This document shows positions 19,737-28,160 of a DNA stretch of 64,000 nucleotides, piece by piece. Source of the DNA: Streptomyces composti (GTDB lineage: Bacteria > Actinomycetota > Actinomycetes > Streptomycetales > Streptomycetaceae); contig NZ_JAATEM010000002.1 of the NCBI RefSeq assembly GCF_012034205.1, positions 62,001 through 126,000 on the forward strand, read 5' to 3'. The position numbers and the translations under genes are program-made. The notes beneath the pieces were generated by a model. The model did not search any database. It worked only from the letters and a program-made list of their open reading frames with translations, and was not told where the DNA came from. Each line of letters starts with the position of its first letter. The first letter of the stretch is position 1.

Positions 19737-20471
19737 TCACGCCAGGAAGCCGCGCAGCAGCGCCGCCGTCCCCGCGCAGTGCTCGCGCATCATCTCCCGC
19801 GCCCCGTCCGCGTCGCCCTCCAGCACCGCCTCGACCAGGGCCGTGTGCTGCTGCTGGGAATGCTCCAGGTTGCGCACCAGCAATGGGATGCAGTCCAGCA
19901 GGTCGTTGACCCTCGCCCGCACCGCCGCGTACTGCGCGGTCAGCGTGGGGGAGCCGCTGAGCTCGGCCAGGGTGAGGTGGAAGAGCGTGTCCAGGCGCCG
20001 GTAGTCGGCCAGCGGGGCGTCCCGCGTGCCGGCCAGCGCCTCCCGCAGCCGTGCCGCCTGCTCGTCCGTCAGGCCGTGCGCCGCGCACAGCTCCGCGGCG
20101 CCCACCTCCAGCACCTCCCGGAACCGCAGCACGTCCTCGATGTCGACCTCGGCCGTCCGCCGCCGCAGCTCGTCACCGCCGGTGTCCGTGGGCCGGGGCA
20201 GCACGAAGGTGCCGCCGTAGCGCCCGCGCCGGGACTCCACGAGACCCTGGTCCTGGAGCACCTTCAGCACCTCGCGCAGCGTCACCCGGCTGATGCCCAG
20301 CCGGTCGGCCAGCTCCCGTTCGGCCGGCAGCCGCTCGCCCGCGGGCACCAGGCCCAGGCGCACCACCTGCAGGATCTGCTCCAGCGCCTCCTCGAAGCCG
20401 TTGCCCGCCCGCACCGGCCGCAGCACCGGCGCCAGCCGGTCCCCGAGCCCCCCGACGACTTCCCCGGTCAT
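19737..20471 (-). CDS. FadR-subfamily GntR transcriptional regulator
   Basis: This 244-residue regulator has a winged HTH (LPAERELADRLGISRVTLREVLKVLQDQGLVESRRGRYGGTFV, about residues 45-88) followed by an all-helical FCD ligand domain. The FCD domain has His residues that could bind metal (TLFHLTLAEL, MMREHCAG). ATG 20471 has AAGGGGG upstream. It sits between the permease and the divergent GlnA4-type gene, so it is the obvious local regulator of the ethanolamine cluster. A perfect AACCA-A-TGGTT palindrome lies in the divergent promoter region at 20491. Repression relieved by an amine or gamma-glutamylamide would be expected. Confidence 0.88.
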   Translation of the reverse strand: MTGEVVGGLGDRLAPVLRPVRAGNGFEEALEQILQVVRLGLVPAGERLPAERELADRLGISRVTLREVLKVLQDQGLVESRRGRYGGTFVLPRPTDTGGDELRRRTAEVDIEDVLRFREVLEVGAAELCAAHGLTDEQAARLREALAGTRDAPLADYRRLDTLFHLTLAELSGSPTLTAQYAAVRARVNDLLDCIPLLVRNLEHSQQQHTALVEAVLEGDADGAREMMREHCAGTAALLRGFLA

Positions 20472-20490
20472 CTGGCCGTGCCCCCTTCCC

Positions 20491-20501
20491 AACCAATGGT
20501 T
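20491..20501. promoter_or_regulatory. candidate GntR operator
   Basis: AACCAATGGTT is a perfect 11-bp palindrome of the kind recognised by FadR-type GntR proteins. It lies in the 107-nt region between the regulator and the GlnA4-type gene. A heptamer, ATACCTT, occurs next to it and again upstream of the permease, hinting at a shared site. Confidence 0.45.
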
Positions 20502-20578
20502 CTCGGCAATACCTTATGGCTCCCGACCGGTCACGGACGACCGGGAATCAGCTCACAGCAGCCCGAGGAGGCCCTCCC

Positions 20579-21940
20579 GTGGCAGACCGCACACCACCAC
20601 TCGGCGTCGAGGAGCTGCGCACCCTCGTCGCGAGCGGTGAGATCGACACTGTCGTCCTGGCCTTTCCCGACATGCAAGGGCGGCTGCAGGGCAAGCGCTT
20701 CGCCGCACCCTTCTTCCTGGACGAGGTCCTCCACCACGGCACCGAGGGCTGCAACTACCTGCTCGCCGTCGACGCCGAGATGAACACGGTGGACGGCTAC
20801 GCCATGTCGTCCTGGGACAACGGCTACGGCGACTTCGCCATGCACCCCGACCTGGCCACCCTGCGCCGCGTGCCCTGGAACGAGGGCACCGCCCTGGTCA
20901 TCGCCGACCTCGGCTGGGCCGACGGCTCCCCCGTGCTCGCCGCACCCCGCCAGATCCTGCGCCGCCAGCTGGAGCGCCTCGCGGAGCACCAACTGACCGC
21001 CCAGGTCGGCACCGAGCTGGAGTTCATCGTCTTCAAGGACACCTACGAGCAGGCCTGGAACGCCGGCTACCGGGGCCTGACCCCGGCCAACCAGTACAAC
21101 GTCGACTACTCCGTCCTCGGCACCGGACGCATCGAGCCGCTGCTGCGCCGCATCCGCAACGAGATGGCCGGCGCGGGACTCACCGTGGAGTCCGCCAAGG
21201 GGGAGTGCAACCCCGGCCAGCACGAGATCGCCTTCCGCTACGACGAGGCCCTGGTCACCTGCGACCAGCACGCCATCTACAAGACCGGCGCCAAGGAGAT
21301 CGCCGCCCAGGAGGGCGTCTCCCTCACCTTCATGGCCAAGTACAACGAGCGGGAGGGCAACTCCTGCCACATCCACCTGTCACTGGCCGGCGCCGACGGC
21401 GACAACGCCATGTGCGACGCCGACGGCGGCATGTCCCAGCTGATGCGCCACTTCCTGGCCGGGCAGCTCGCCGCGCTGCGCGAGTTCTCCCTGCTCTACG
21501 CCCCCAACATCAACTCCTACAAGCGGTTCCAGCCGGGCTCCTTCGCCCCGACCGCCGTCGCCTGGGGCCACGACAACCGCACCTGCGCGCTGCGTGTCGT
21601 CGGACACGGCCGCTCGCTGCGCTTCGAGAACCGGCTGCCCGGCGGCGACGTCAACCCGCACCTCGCCGTGGCCGGCATGGTCGCGGCCGGTCTGTACGGC
21701 ATCGAGCAGCGGCTCGAGCTGCCCGAACCCTGCCCCGGCAACGCCTACACCGCCGACTTCGAGCACGTGCCCACCACGCTGCGCGAGGCAGCCGAGCTGT
21801 GGGAGACGTCCGCCATCGCCAAGGACGCCTTCGGCGACGAGGTCGTCGCCCACTACCGCAACATGGCGCGGGTCGAGCTGGACGCCTTCGACGCCGCGGT
21901 GACCGACTGGGAGCTGCGCCGCTCCTTCGAACGCATGTGA
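20579..21940 (+). CDS. glnA4: glutamine synthetase-like gamma-glutamylethanolamide synthetase (GlnA4 type)
   Basis: This 453-residue GS-fold ligase has the catalytic landmarks GTELEFIVF, NPGQHEIAF, NSCHIHLSL, NSYKRFQPGSFAPTAVAWG and RFENRLPGGDVNPHLA. It lacks the adenylylation-loop signature of GlnA1. In S. coelicolor the GlnA-like enzyme encoded beside an ethanolamine permease, SCO1613/GlnA4, was shown to join glutamate to ethanolamine; the neighbourhood here matches. GTG 20579 is preceded by GAGGAGG at 7 nt, which decides the start. It overlaps the aldehyde dehydrogenase gene by 4 nt, so ligation and oxidation steps are translated together. Confidence 0.9.
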   Translation: MADRTPPLGVEELRTLVASGEIDTVVLAFPDMQGRLQGKRFAAPFFLDEVLHHGTEGCNYLLAVDAEMNTVDGYAMSSWDNGYGDFAMHPDLATLRRVPWNEGTALVIADLGWADGSPVLAAPRQILRRQLERLAEHQLTAQVGTELEFIVFKDTYEQAWNAGYRGLTPANQYNVDYSVLGTGRIEPLLRRIRNEMAGAGLTVESAKGECNPGQHEIAFRYDEALVTCDQHAIYKTGAKEIAAQEGVSLTFMAKYNEREGNSCHIHLSLAGADGDNAMCDADGGMSQLMRHFLAGQLAALREFSLLYAPNINSYKRFQPGSFAPTAVAWGHDNRTCALRVVGHGRSLRFENRLPGGDVNPHLAVAGMVAAGLYGIEQRLELPEPCPGNAYTADFEHVPTTLREAAELWETSAIAKDAFGDEVVAHYRNMARVELDAFDAAVTDWELRRSFERM

Positions 21941-23328
21941 GGCCCCTGTTGTCCCACGAGCACGAGCTGCAGGTACTCAACCCCGCCACCGAGGAGGCCG
22001 TCGCCACCGTCCCGGCCGCCGGACCGGCCGACGTGGACGCCGCGGTCACCCGGGCCACCTCCGCCCAGCCCGCCTGGGCCGCCCTCGCGCCGGGTGACCG
22101 CGCCCGGGCACTGCGCCGCTTCGCCGCCGCTGTCGACGCCCATGTCGAGGAACTGGCCCGGCTGGAGGTCCGCGAGGCCGGGCACACCATCGGCAACGCC
22201 CGCTGGGAGGCGGGCAATGTCCGCGACCTGCTGGACTACGCGGCCGGGGGAGTGGAGCGGCTGACCGGGCGCCAGATCCCGGTGCCCGGCGGCCTGGACG
22301 TCACCATCCTGGAACCGCTCGGCGTGGTGGGCGTGATCGCGCCCTGGAACTTCCCCATGCCCATCGCGGCCTGGGGCACCGCCCCCGCGCTCGCCGCTGG
22401 CAACGCGGTGATCCTCAAGCCGGCGGAGACCACCCCGCTCACCGCGCTGCGACTGGCCGAACTGGCCCTGGAGGCCGGACTGCCCGAGCACCTGTTCCAG
22501 GTGCTGCCCGGACACGGCCCGGTCGCAGGCAACGCCCTCGTCGAGCACCCCGGCGTCGCCAAGATCGTCTTCACCGGGTCCACCGCGGTCGGCAAACAGG
22601 TGCTGGCCAAGGGCTCGGAGCGGCTCAAGCGGGTCACCCTGGAGCTCGGCGGCAAGAGCCCCAACATCGTCTTCGCCGACGCCGACCTCGAGTCCGCCGC
22701 GGCCGCCGCCCCCATGTCCTTCCTGGACAACGCGGGGCAGGACTGCTGCGCCCGCACCCGCATCCTGGTCCAGCGCAGCGTTCACGACCGCTTCCTCGAA
22801 CTGCTCGCCCCCGCGATCGAGGCGGTGCTGGTCGGCGACCCGGCCGACGAGAAGACCCAGATGGGGCCGCTGATCTCGCGGACCCAGCTCGACCGCGTCC
22901 GCTCCTACGTCCCCGACGACCTGGAGGGGATCCGCGGCAAGGCCCCCGAGGGCCCCGGCTTCTGGTTCCCGCCCACCGTCCTCACCGGCGCCGGCCCGCG
23001 CGACCGCGTCGCCGTCGAGGAGGTCTTCGGTCCCGTCGCCGTCGTCCTCCCCTTCGACGACGAGGCCGAGGCCGTGCGGCTCGCCAACGCCACCGACTAC
23101 GGGCTGTCCGGCTCCGTCTGGACCCGGGACGTCGGCCGCGCCCTCAGGGTGTCCCAGGCGGTCCGGGCCGGAAACCTGTCCGTCAACTCCCACTCCAGCG
23201 TCCGCTACTGGACACCCTTCGGCGGATTCAAGCAGTCCGGCATCGGCCGCGAACTGGGCCCGGACGCCCTGACCGCCTTCACCGAGACCAAGAACGTCTT
23301 CATCAGCACGGAAGGCCCCGCACAGTGA
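21937..23328 (+). CDS. NAD(P)-dependent aldehyde dehydrogenase
   Basis: This 463-residue ALDH has the Rossmann region GVIAPWNFPMPIAAWGTAPALAAGNAVILKPAE, general base Glu in LELGGKSP and nucleophile Cys in NAGQDCCARTRIL. GTG 21937 lies in a GTGA overlap with the ligase gene; TTG 21949 is an alternative. In the proposed pathway it would oxidise the aldehyde formed from gamma-glutamylethanolamide, or an equivalent aldehyde. The stop overlaps the SDR gene by 4 nt. The enzyme family is certain; the substrate is inferred from the cluster. Confidence 0.92.
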   Translation: MRPLLSHEHELQVLNPATEEAVATVPAAGPADVDAAVTRATSAQPAWAALAPGDRARALRRFAAAVDAHVEELARLEVREAGHTIGNARWEAGNVRDLLDYAAGGVERLTGRQIPVPGGLDVTILEPLGVVGVIAPWNFPMPIAAWGTAPALAAGNAVILKPAETTPLTALRLAELALEAGLPEHLFQVLPGHGPVAGNALVEHPGVAKIVFTGSTAVGKQVLAKGSERLKRVTLELGGKSPNIVFADADLESAAAAAPMSFLDNAGQDCCARTRILVQRSVHDRFLELLAPAIEAVLVGDPADEKTQMGPLISRTQLDRVRSYVPDDLEGIRGKAPEGPGFWFPPTVLTGAGPRDRVAVEEVFGPVAVVLPFDDEAEAVRLANATDYGLSGSVWTRDVGRALRVSQAVRAGNLSVNSHSSVRYWTPFGGFKQSGIGRELGPDALTAFTETKNVFISTEGPAQ

Positions 23329-24107
23329 CCGAAGAGATCATCTGCCGCCGGCTCGTCGGCCGCACCGCCGTCGTCACCGGAGCCGGCAGCGGCATCGGCC
23401 TCGCCGCCGCCCGCCGGCTCGCCTCCGAGGGCGCCAACGTCGTCTGCGGCGACGTGGACGAGGCCCGCGGCAAGGCCGCCGCCGAGGAGACCGGCGGGAT
23501 CTTCGCCGGCGTCGACGTCACCGACCCCGAGCAGGTCGAGGCGCTGTTCAGGACCGCGTACGACACCTACGGCAGCGTCGACGTCGCCTTCAACAACGCC
23601 GGCATCTCGCCCCCCGACGACGACTCCATCCTGGAGACCGGACTCGAGGCCTGGAAGCGCGTCCAGGAGGTCAACCTCACCTCCGTCTACCTGTGCTGCA
23701 AGGCCGTGATCCCCTATATGCGGCGCCAGGGCAAGGGCTCCATCATCAACACCGCGTCCTTCGTGGCCCGGATGGGAGCGGCCACCAGCCAGATCTCCTA
23801 CACCGCGTCCAAGGGCGGCGTCCTCGCCCTGTCCCGCGAGCTCGGCGTCCAGTTCGCCCGGGACGGCATCCGGGTCAACGCGCTGTGCCCCGGCCCGGTC
23901 AACACCCCGCTGCTGCAGGAACTCTTCGCCAAGGACCCCGAGCGCGCCGCCCGCCGGCTCGTGCACATCCCGCTGGGCCGGTTCGCCGAGGCCGAGGAGA
24001 TCGCCGCCGCGGTCGCCTTCCTGGCCAGCGACGACTCCTCCTTCGTCAACGCCACCGACTTCCTCGTCGACGGCGGAATCTCGGGGGCCTATGTCACACC
24101 GCTGTAG
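23325..24107 (+). CDS. short-chain dehydrogenase/reductase
   Basis: This 260-residue classical SDR has the nucleotide-binding motif TGAGSGIG, the NNAG motif, catalytic Ser in the NTASF region and Tyr-Lys in SYTASKGG. An acidic residue after beta-2 (CGDVDEAR) favours NAD(H). GTG 23325 overlaps the aldehyde dehydrogenase stop by 4 nt. The likely role is oxidation of the alcohol group of gamma-glutamylethanolamide to the aldehyde, feeding the preceding gene product. That is inference from order and spacing. Confidence 0.92.
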   Translation: MTEEIICRRLVGRTAVVTGAGSGIGLAAARRLASEGANVVCGDVDEARGKAAAEETGGIFAGVDVTDPEQVEALFRTAYDTYGSVDVAFNNAGISPPDDDSILETGLEAWKRVQEVNLTSVYLCCKAVIPYMRRQGKGSIINTASFVARMGAATSQISYTASKGGVLALSRELGVQFARDGIRVNALCPGPVNTPLLQELFAKDPERAARRLVHIPLGRFAEAEEIAAAVAFLASDDSSFVNATDFLVDGGISGAYVTPL

Positions 24108-24128
24108 ACCGCGTCCTACAGTGCCGGA

Positions 24129-25214
24129 ATGAGCATGACGCCTCCGCCCGGCTGGTACCCCGATCCCAAGGCACCCCACCTGCAGCGCTGGTGGGACGGC
24201 ACGGCCTGGACCGAGCACCGCCGCACCCCGGAGGCCGCCGCCGGGGCACCCGGGGTACCTGGAGCACCCGGGGTCCCTGGGGCACCCGGGGCACCTGCGA
24301 CGCCGGCGCCCCTCGTCCAGGGCGGCACCGGCGCACCCGCCGGACCCGGCAGTCACGTCGGTCCTGTCGGGCCCGGCCATCCTGTCGGTCCTGGCGGTCC
24401 CGTCGGTCCCGGCGGCGCCGCCGGCGCCGCCGGCCGCTCCAAGGTGATCGCCCTGACCACCGCGGGGGCGGTCCTGGTGGCCGCCGTCGTCACCGGAGCC
24501 GTGTTCCTCGGCCGGGACGACGGCGAACCCCGGGCCCGCACCGAGACCTCGTCCGGTGCCGACCCGGCTCCGGGCGGCGGCTCGGCCTCGCAGAGCGGGA
24601 CCCCGTCGCCGTCCGCGTCCTCCTCCGAGCCCTCGGCCGACGACCCGGCCGTCGTCGAGGACCCCCTGAACGGCATCACCTTCCCTCTCCTCGACGGCTG
24701 GATCCGCCCCGAGCACGTCGCCGACGACGACGTGGTGATGACCACCGACGGCACCTACGACTGCCCCGGCGAGGGCATCGTCTGCCGCCACGGCACGGTG
24801 ATCTCCCGCACCGTCACCGGGACCGACGAGACCTCGCCCGAGGTACTCGCCAAGAAGGACATCTCCGACGCGGCCGAGGACGCCTTCGACAAGGACCAGC
24901 TCGGCCAGCGTCCCTACGGCGGCCTGAAGTCCCACACCGTCGTCAAGTCCGGCCCGGTCGCGGTGGCGGGCCGGGCCGGCTACCTGGTGCGCTGGCGGGT
25001 CACCACCGGCAAGGGCCCCGGCGGCTATGTGCAGTCCATGGTCTTCCCGTCCAGCGTCGGCACCGAGTCGCCCATCGTGGTGCGGTACGTCTTCGACGCG
25101 GGCGAGGACGGCCCGCCCCTGTCCGACATGGACCGCATCACCAAGGGCATCCGCTCCGTCAACGGCGCCGGCACGGGCGGCGGAGTGGGCAGCAGCATCG
25201 GCCCCGAGGACTGA
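24129..25214 (+). CDS. DUF2510 membrane protein with collagen-like linker
   Basis: This 361-residue protein begins with a DUF2510 motif (PPGWYPDPKAPHLQRWWDGTAWTEH, residues 6-30), usually found at the cytoplasmic N-terminus of actinobacterial membrane proteins. A Gly-X-Pro stretch follows (about 39-102), built from tandem GAPGVP-like and VGPGGP-like units. One membrane helix spans 106-128. The outside part has a Ser-rich linker and a domain of about 190 residues with one Cys pair (DCPGEGIVC) that I do not recognise. ATG 24129 is used; ATG 24135 would shorten it by two residues. It is separated by 21 nt from the SDR gene. Function unknown. Confidence 0.8.
   Translation: MSMTPPPGWYPDPKAPHLQRWWDGTAWTEHRRTPEAAAGAPGVPGAPGVPGAPGAPATPAPLVQGGTGAPAGPGSHVGPVGPGHPVGPGGPVGPGGAAGAAGRSKVIALTTAGAVLVAAVVTGAVFLGRDDGEPRARTETSSGADPAPGGGSASQSGTPSPSASSSEPSADDPAVVEDPLNGITFPLLDGWIRPEHVADDDVVMTTDGTYDCPGEGIVCRHGTVISRTVTGTDETSPEVLAKKDISDAAEDAFDKDQLGQRPYGGLKSHTVVKSGPVAVAGRAGYLVRWRVTTGKGPGGYVQSMVFPSSVGTESPIVVRYVFDAGEDGPPLSDMDRITKGIRSVNGAGTGGGVGSSIGPED
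24244..24297 (+). repeat. tandem repeats coding collagen-like Gly-X-Pro units
   Basis: GC-rich 9-nt units of the type GGAGCACCC / GGGGTACCT / GGGGCACCC repeat in tandem and encode alternating Gly-Ala-Pro and Gly-Val-Pro. A second, looser set near 24360-24430 encodes Gly-Pro-Val/Gly. Copy number in such tracts is prone to change by slippage. Confidence 0.75.
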
Positions 25215-25242
25215 CCCGGGCGGCCGGAGTGCCGGGGCGGGG

Positions 25243-26445
25243 CTACAGGAAGGTGCGGCCCTCGCCGCGATACGTCGGCACCGTGTCCGTCACCGCCTCG
25301 CCCTCCACCAGATGCAGCGCGTCGAACCGCTCGCACAGCTCGCCCGCCTTGGCGTGCCGGAACCACACCTTGTCGCCGATCAGCAGATCGTCGGCGGGCG
25401 GGCCGAGCAGCGGCGTCTGCACCTCACCGGCCGCCTCCTGCGGGTCGTAGCGCAGCCCCTCGGGCAGATACGGCATCGGCAGCCGGTCGGCGCCCGGAGC
25501 GCCGGAGGCCGGATACCCGCCGCCGAGCACCGTCACCACGCCCACGCCCGGCCGGCGGACCACGGGCAGCGCGAACAGGGCCGCCGGACGCCCGGTGAAC
25601 GAGGTGTAGTGGTCGAACAGCCGCGGCACGTACAGCCCCGAACCGGCGGCGACCTCCGTGACCGCCTCCTCGGCGGCGGTGTGCTGCACACTGCCCGTGC
25701 CGCCGCCGTTGACGAACTCCAGGTCCGGCACCACCGCGCGCACCGCGCGCACCGCCGCCGCCCGCCGCTCGGCCAGCTCGCGCCGGGCCGCCGCCTGCAT
25801 CAGGCGGATGGCCCGGGAGCGCAGCGGACGCCCGGCCACCGCGTCGCCGACCCCGGCGACATGACCCTCGTACGCCATGACCCCCACGACCCGGAACCCC
25901 GGCCGCCGGTCCACCGCCCGTGCCACATCGGCGAGTTGCGCGGGGGAGTGCAGCGGGGAGCGCCGGGCGCCCACCCGCACCCGCCCGCCGAGCAGCTTCA
26001 GCGAGGTGTCCAACTCCAGGCACACCCGCACCTCTTCGCCCCCGCCGGAGCGCGCGGCGTCGATCAGGTCCAGCTGCGCCGGATCGTCGATCATCACCGT
26101 CACGGCGGAGGCGAGCTTGGGATCGGCGGTGAGCTCGGCGTACCCGGCGCGGTCGGCGGAGGGGTAGGCGAGCAGCACGTCGTCGAACCCGGAGCGGGCC
26201 AGCCACAGCGACTCGGCGAGCGTGAACGACATGATGCCCGCGAACCCGTCCCGGGCGAGGACCCGTTCGAGCAGCGCACGACAGCGCACGGACTTGCTCG
26301 CCACCCGGATCGGCTTTCCGCCGGCCCTGCGGACCAGGTCGTCAGCGTTCGCGTCGAAGGCGGGCAGATCGACGATCGCCAGCGGGGCGTCGAGATGGGC
26401 GGTGGCCCGGTCGTAACGGGCCCGGTCAGAGGCGCGCGCAGTCAT
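25243..26445 (-). CDS. PLP-dependent amino acid deaminase/aldolase (alanine racemase N-terminal fold)
   Basis: This 400-residue protein resembles D-threonine aldolase/D-serine dehydratase-type enzymes. An alanine racemase-like TIM barrel has the PLP lysine in RVASKSVRC (near residue 50). Further motifs are LELDTSLKLLGGRVRVG, VMAYEGHVAG and FVNGGGTGSV. The C-terminal beta domain ends with GDKVWFRHAKAGELCERFD, where metal-ligand His/Cys are expected. ATG 26445 gives a full-length start, though the ribosome-binding site is weak. It converges on the DUF2510 gene. A role in D-amino-acid degradation is likely; the substrate is open. Confidence 0.85.
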   Translation of the reverse strand: MTARASDRARYDRATAHLDAPLAIVDLPAFDANADDLVRRAGGKPIRVASKSVRCRALLERVLARDGFAGIMSFTLAESLWLARSGFDDVLLAYPSADRAGYAELTADPKLASAVTVMIDDPAQLDLIDAARSGGGEEVRVCLELDTSLKLLGGRVRVGARRSPLHSPAQLADVARAVDRRPGFRVVGVMAYEGHVAGVGDAVAGRPLRSRAIRLMQAAARRELAERRAAAVRAVRAVVPDLEFVNGGGTGSVQHTAAEEAVTEVAAGSGLYVPRLFDHYTSFTGRPAALFALPVVRRPGVGVVTVLGGGYPASGAPGADRLPMPYLPEGLRYDPQEAAGEVQTPLLGPPADDLLIGDKVWFRHAKAGELCERFDALHLVEGEAVTDTVPTYRGEGRTFL

Positions 26446-26648
26446 GGACGCAGCCTGCCAGACGGGATTACCGCAGGGTAGGGGGACGTTCCGGGCAGAT
26501 GCCACCGGCCTGCGGACCGGTTCCCGTTCGGGTGGCACCACGCCGTAGAGTACGCGCACGCAGGGCGGCCCGCCACCGGCAGCGTGAACGCGCCGGGATG
26601 ACGGACCGCCGGTGCGGGTAACTGTGCGACGAGGAGACGGGGGGGTGC

Positions 26649-28160
26649 ATGAGCACGGAAGCCCAGCGCACTCCCTACCCCCCGCGCCCGACGACCCCAC
26701 CGCCCCCGCCCCACCCCCCGGTGGCGGCCGGCCCCGACGCGCCCGGCACCGCCCAGCACCACCGTCCGGTGGCGGCCGGCCCCGACGCGCCCGGCACCGC
26801 CCAGCACCACCGTCCGGCGAGCACGGCGCCCGACGGTTCCGGCGCCGCCGACCGCACACCGCCCGGCACCGGCCGCCCGCCGGCCTCTCGCCGCCCGGAG
26901 CCTCGTGCCACGGACGACCGGCCTCCGGCGGCGGGCGACGCACGCCCCCGGCGCCGCGGAGAGGCCGTGCCGAGGGATGCCGGAAGCGGTCCTCGTGCCT
27001 CTGCCGCCCCGGCGGAGGCCGTGCGGGCTGCGCGCAACCCGAGCTTCGGGGCCGGGGTTCCGGCCGGTGGGGAGCGTGCGGCGCCGCCTCCGCCGCAGGC
27101 GTCCGCCCGGTTCCCCGATGCCCCGCCGACCGTGGGCCGGGGTGTCAGGGGAGCGGCCGTGCCGCGGCAGCCGCAGCGCGGGCCCGGCACCGGCAACGGC
27201 GACGCGGGCACCGCCGGCAGGACGCCGCCCGAGCCGCCCGCCGTGCCGCCGCGGGCGGCAGCCGCCTACCCGCTGCCGGATCCCGCCCTGTCGTGGAGTG
27301 CCACCGCGCCCTCCCCGGCGCCGGAGGGCGTGACGGGCGAGGTACCCGTACCGCAGCCGGCGCAGGCGTCCTCGACGTGGGCGCGCAGGACCACGGCCCG
27401 CGGGCAGGCCGTGGCCGCTGCCGTGTGCCTGGTGCTCGGAATCGGGCTCATCGGGGGAGCGGTGACCGGGAGTTACCTGTCCGGGGGATCCGAGGAGGAG
27501 GGCCGCCGGACCGGGTTCACCGCCGGTCGGGATCTGTGGCACAGCGTGCCCGTGGACCAGTTGTTCCCGCCGGTCGTGAAGGGGACCGGTGCGGGGCCCG
27601 GCGAGGCCGACCGGACCTGGACGCGGATAGCCGTGGCCCCGGACAGCGGCTGCAAGGACGCCTTCGACCCGCTGCTGCACAAGGTCCTCGCGCCCGTCGG
27701 CTGCGAACGCCTGCTGCGCGCCACCTACACCGACGCCACCCAGAGCCATGTCACCACCGTCGGCCTGCTGTTCACCAAGACCGACCCCGCCGGGATGACC
27801 GTCCTCGCCCGCCGCTTCGAACGCGAGCGCCTGGACCGGCGTACCGATCTGATGCCCCTGCCGTACGCCGCCAAGGGCACCGCCGCCGAGAAGTTCGGGA
27901 AGCAGCAGCGGGCCGCCTGGGCCATCTCCGTGCTGACCGACGCACCCGTCGTGGTCTACGCCGTCTCCGGCTGGGCCGACGGGCGCGCCGTCGACGAACC
28001 GCAGCCCGCCGCGGAAGCCCTGGAGTCCGGCGCCACCACGGCCCCGGCCCAGTCCGGCCTCGGCCACGAGGCGCAGGGGCTCGCGGACCGCGCCGAACGC
28101 GGACTGCGCAAGGCCGTCGGCGGCGACGAAGACCCGGCGAACCAGGAGCGTGCCTCATGA
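26649..28160 (+). CDS. unknown membrane protein with long Pro-rich cytoplasmic region, partner of mycosin-like protease
   Basis: This 503-residue protein is not recognised. Residues 1-250 are Pro/Ala/Arg-rich low complexity, including a perfect 16-residue duplication (AAGPDAPGTAQHHR core, twice). One membrane helix follows at about 251-278. The remaining 225 residues lie outside and form a folded domain with one probable disulfide (SGCKDAF...VGCERLL). ATG 26649 follows a purine-rich stretch. The stop overlaps the start of the S8 protease gene by 4 nt, so the two are translationally coupled and may interact at the membrane. This recalls type VII-associated genes, but no WXG100 or EccC gene is present here. 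Confidence 0.75.
   Translation: MSTEAQRTPYPPRPTTPPPPPHPPVAAGPDAPGTAQHHRPVAAGPDAPGTAQHHRPASTAPDGSGAADRTPPGTGRPPASRRPEPRATDDRPPAAGDARPRRRGEAVPRDAGSGPRASAAPAEAVRAARNPSFGAGVPAGGERAAPPPPQASARFPDAPPTVGRGVRGAAVPRQPQRGPGTGNGDAGTAGRTPPEPPAVPPRAAAAYPLPDPALSWSATAPSPAPEGVTGEVPVPQPAQASSTWARRTTARGQAVAAAVCLVLGIGLIGGAVTGSYLSGGSEEEGRRTGFTAGRDLWHSVPVDQLFPPVVKGTGAGPGEADRTWTRIAVAPDSGCKDAFDPLLHKVLAPVGCERLLRATYTDATQSHVTTVGLLFTKTDPAGMTVLARRFERERLDRRTDLMPLPYAAKGTAAEKFGKQQRAAWAISVLTDAPVVVYAVSGWADGRAVDEPQPAAEALESGATTAPAQSGLGHEAQGLADRAERGLRKAVGGDEDPANQERAS
26718..26813 (+). repeat. perfect 48-bp tandem duplication in coding sequence
   Basis: A 48-bp unit starting CCGGTGGCGGCCGGCCCC occurs twice head-to-tail without a mismatch (26718-26765 and 26766-26813), and a third copy begins but diverges. 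It keeps the frame, adding 16 residues to the disordered N-terminus. Perfect identity suggests a recent duplication or ongoing slippage. Confidence 0.9.
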
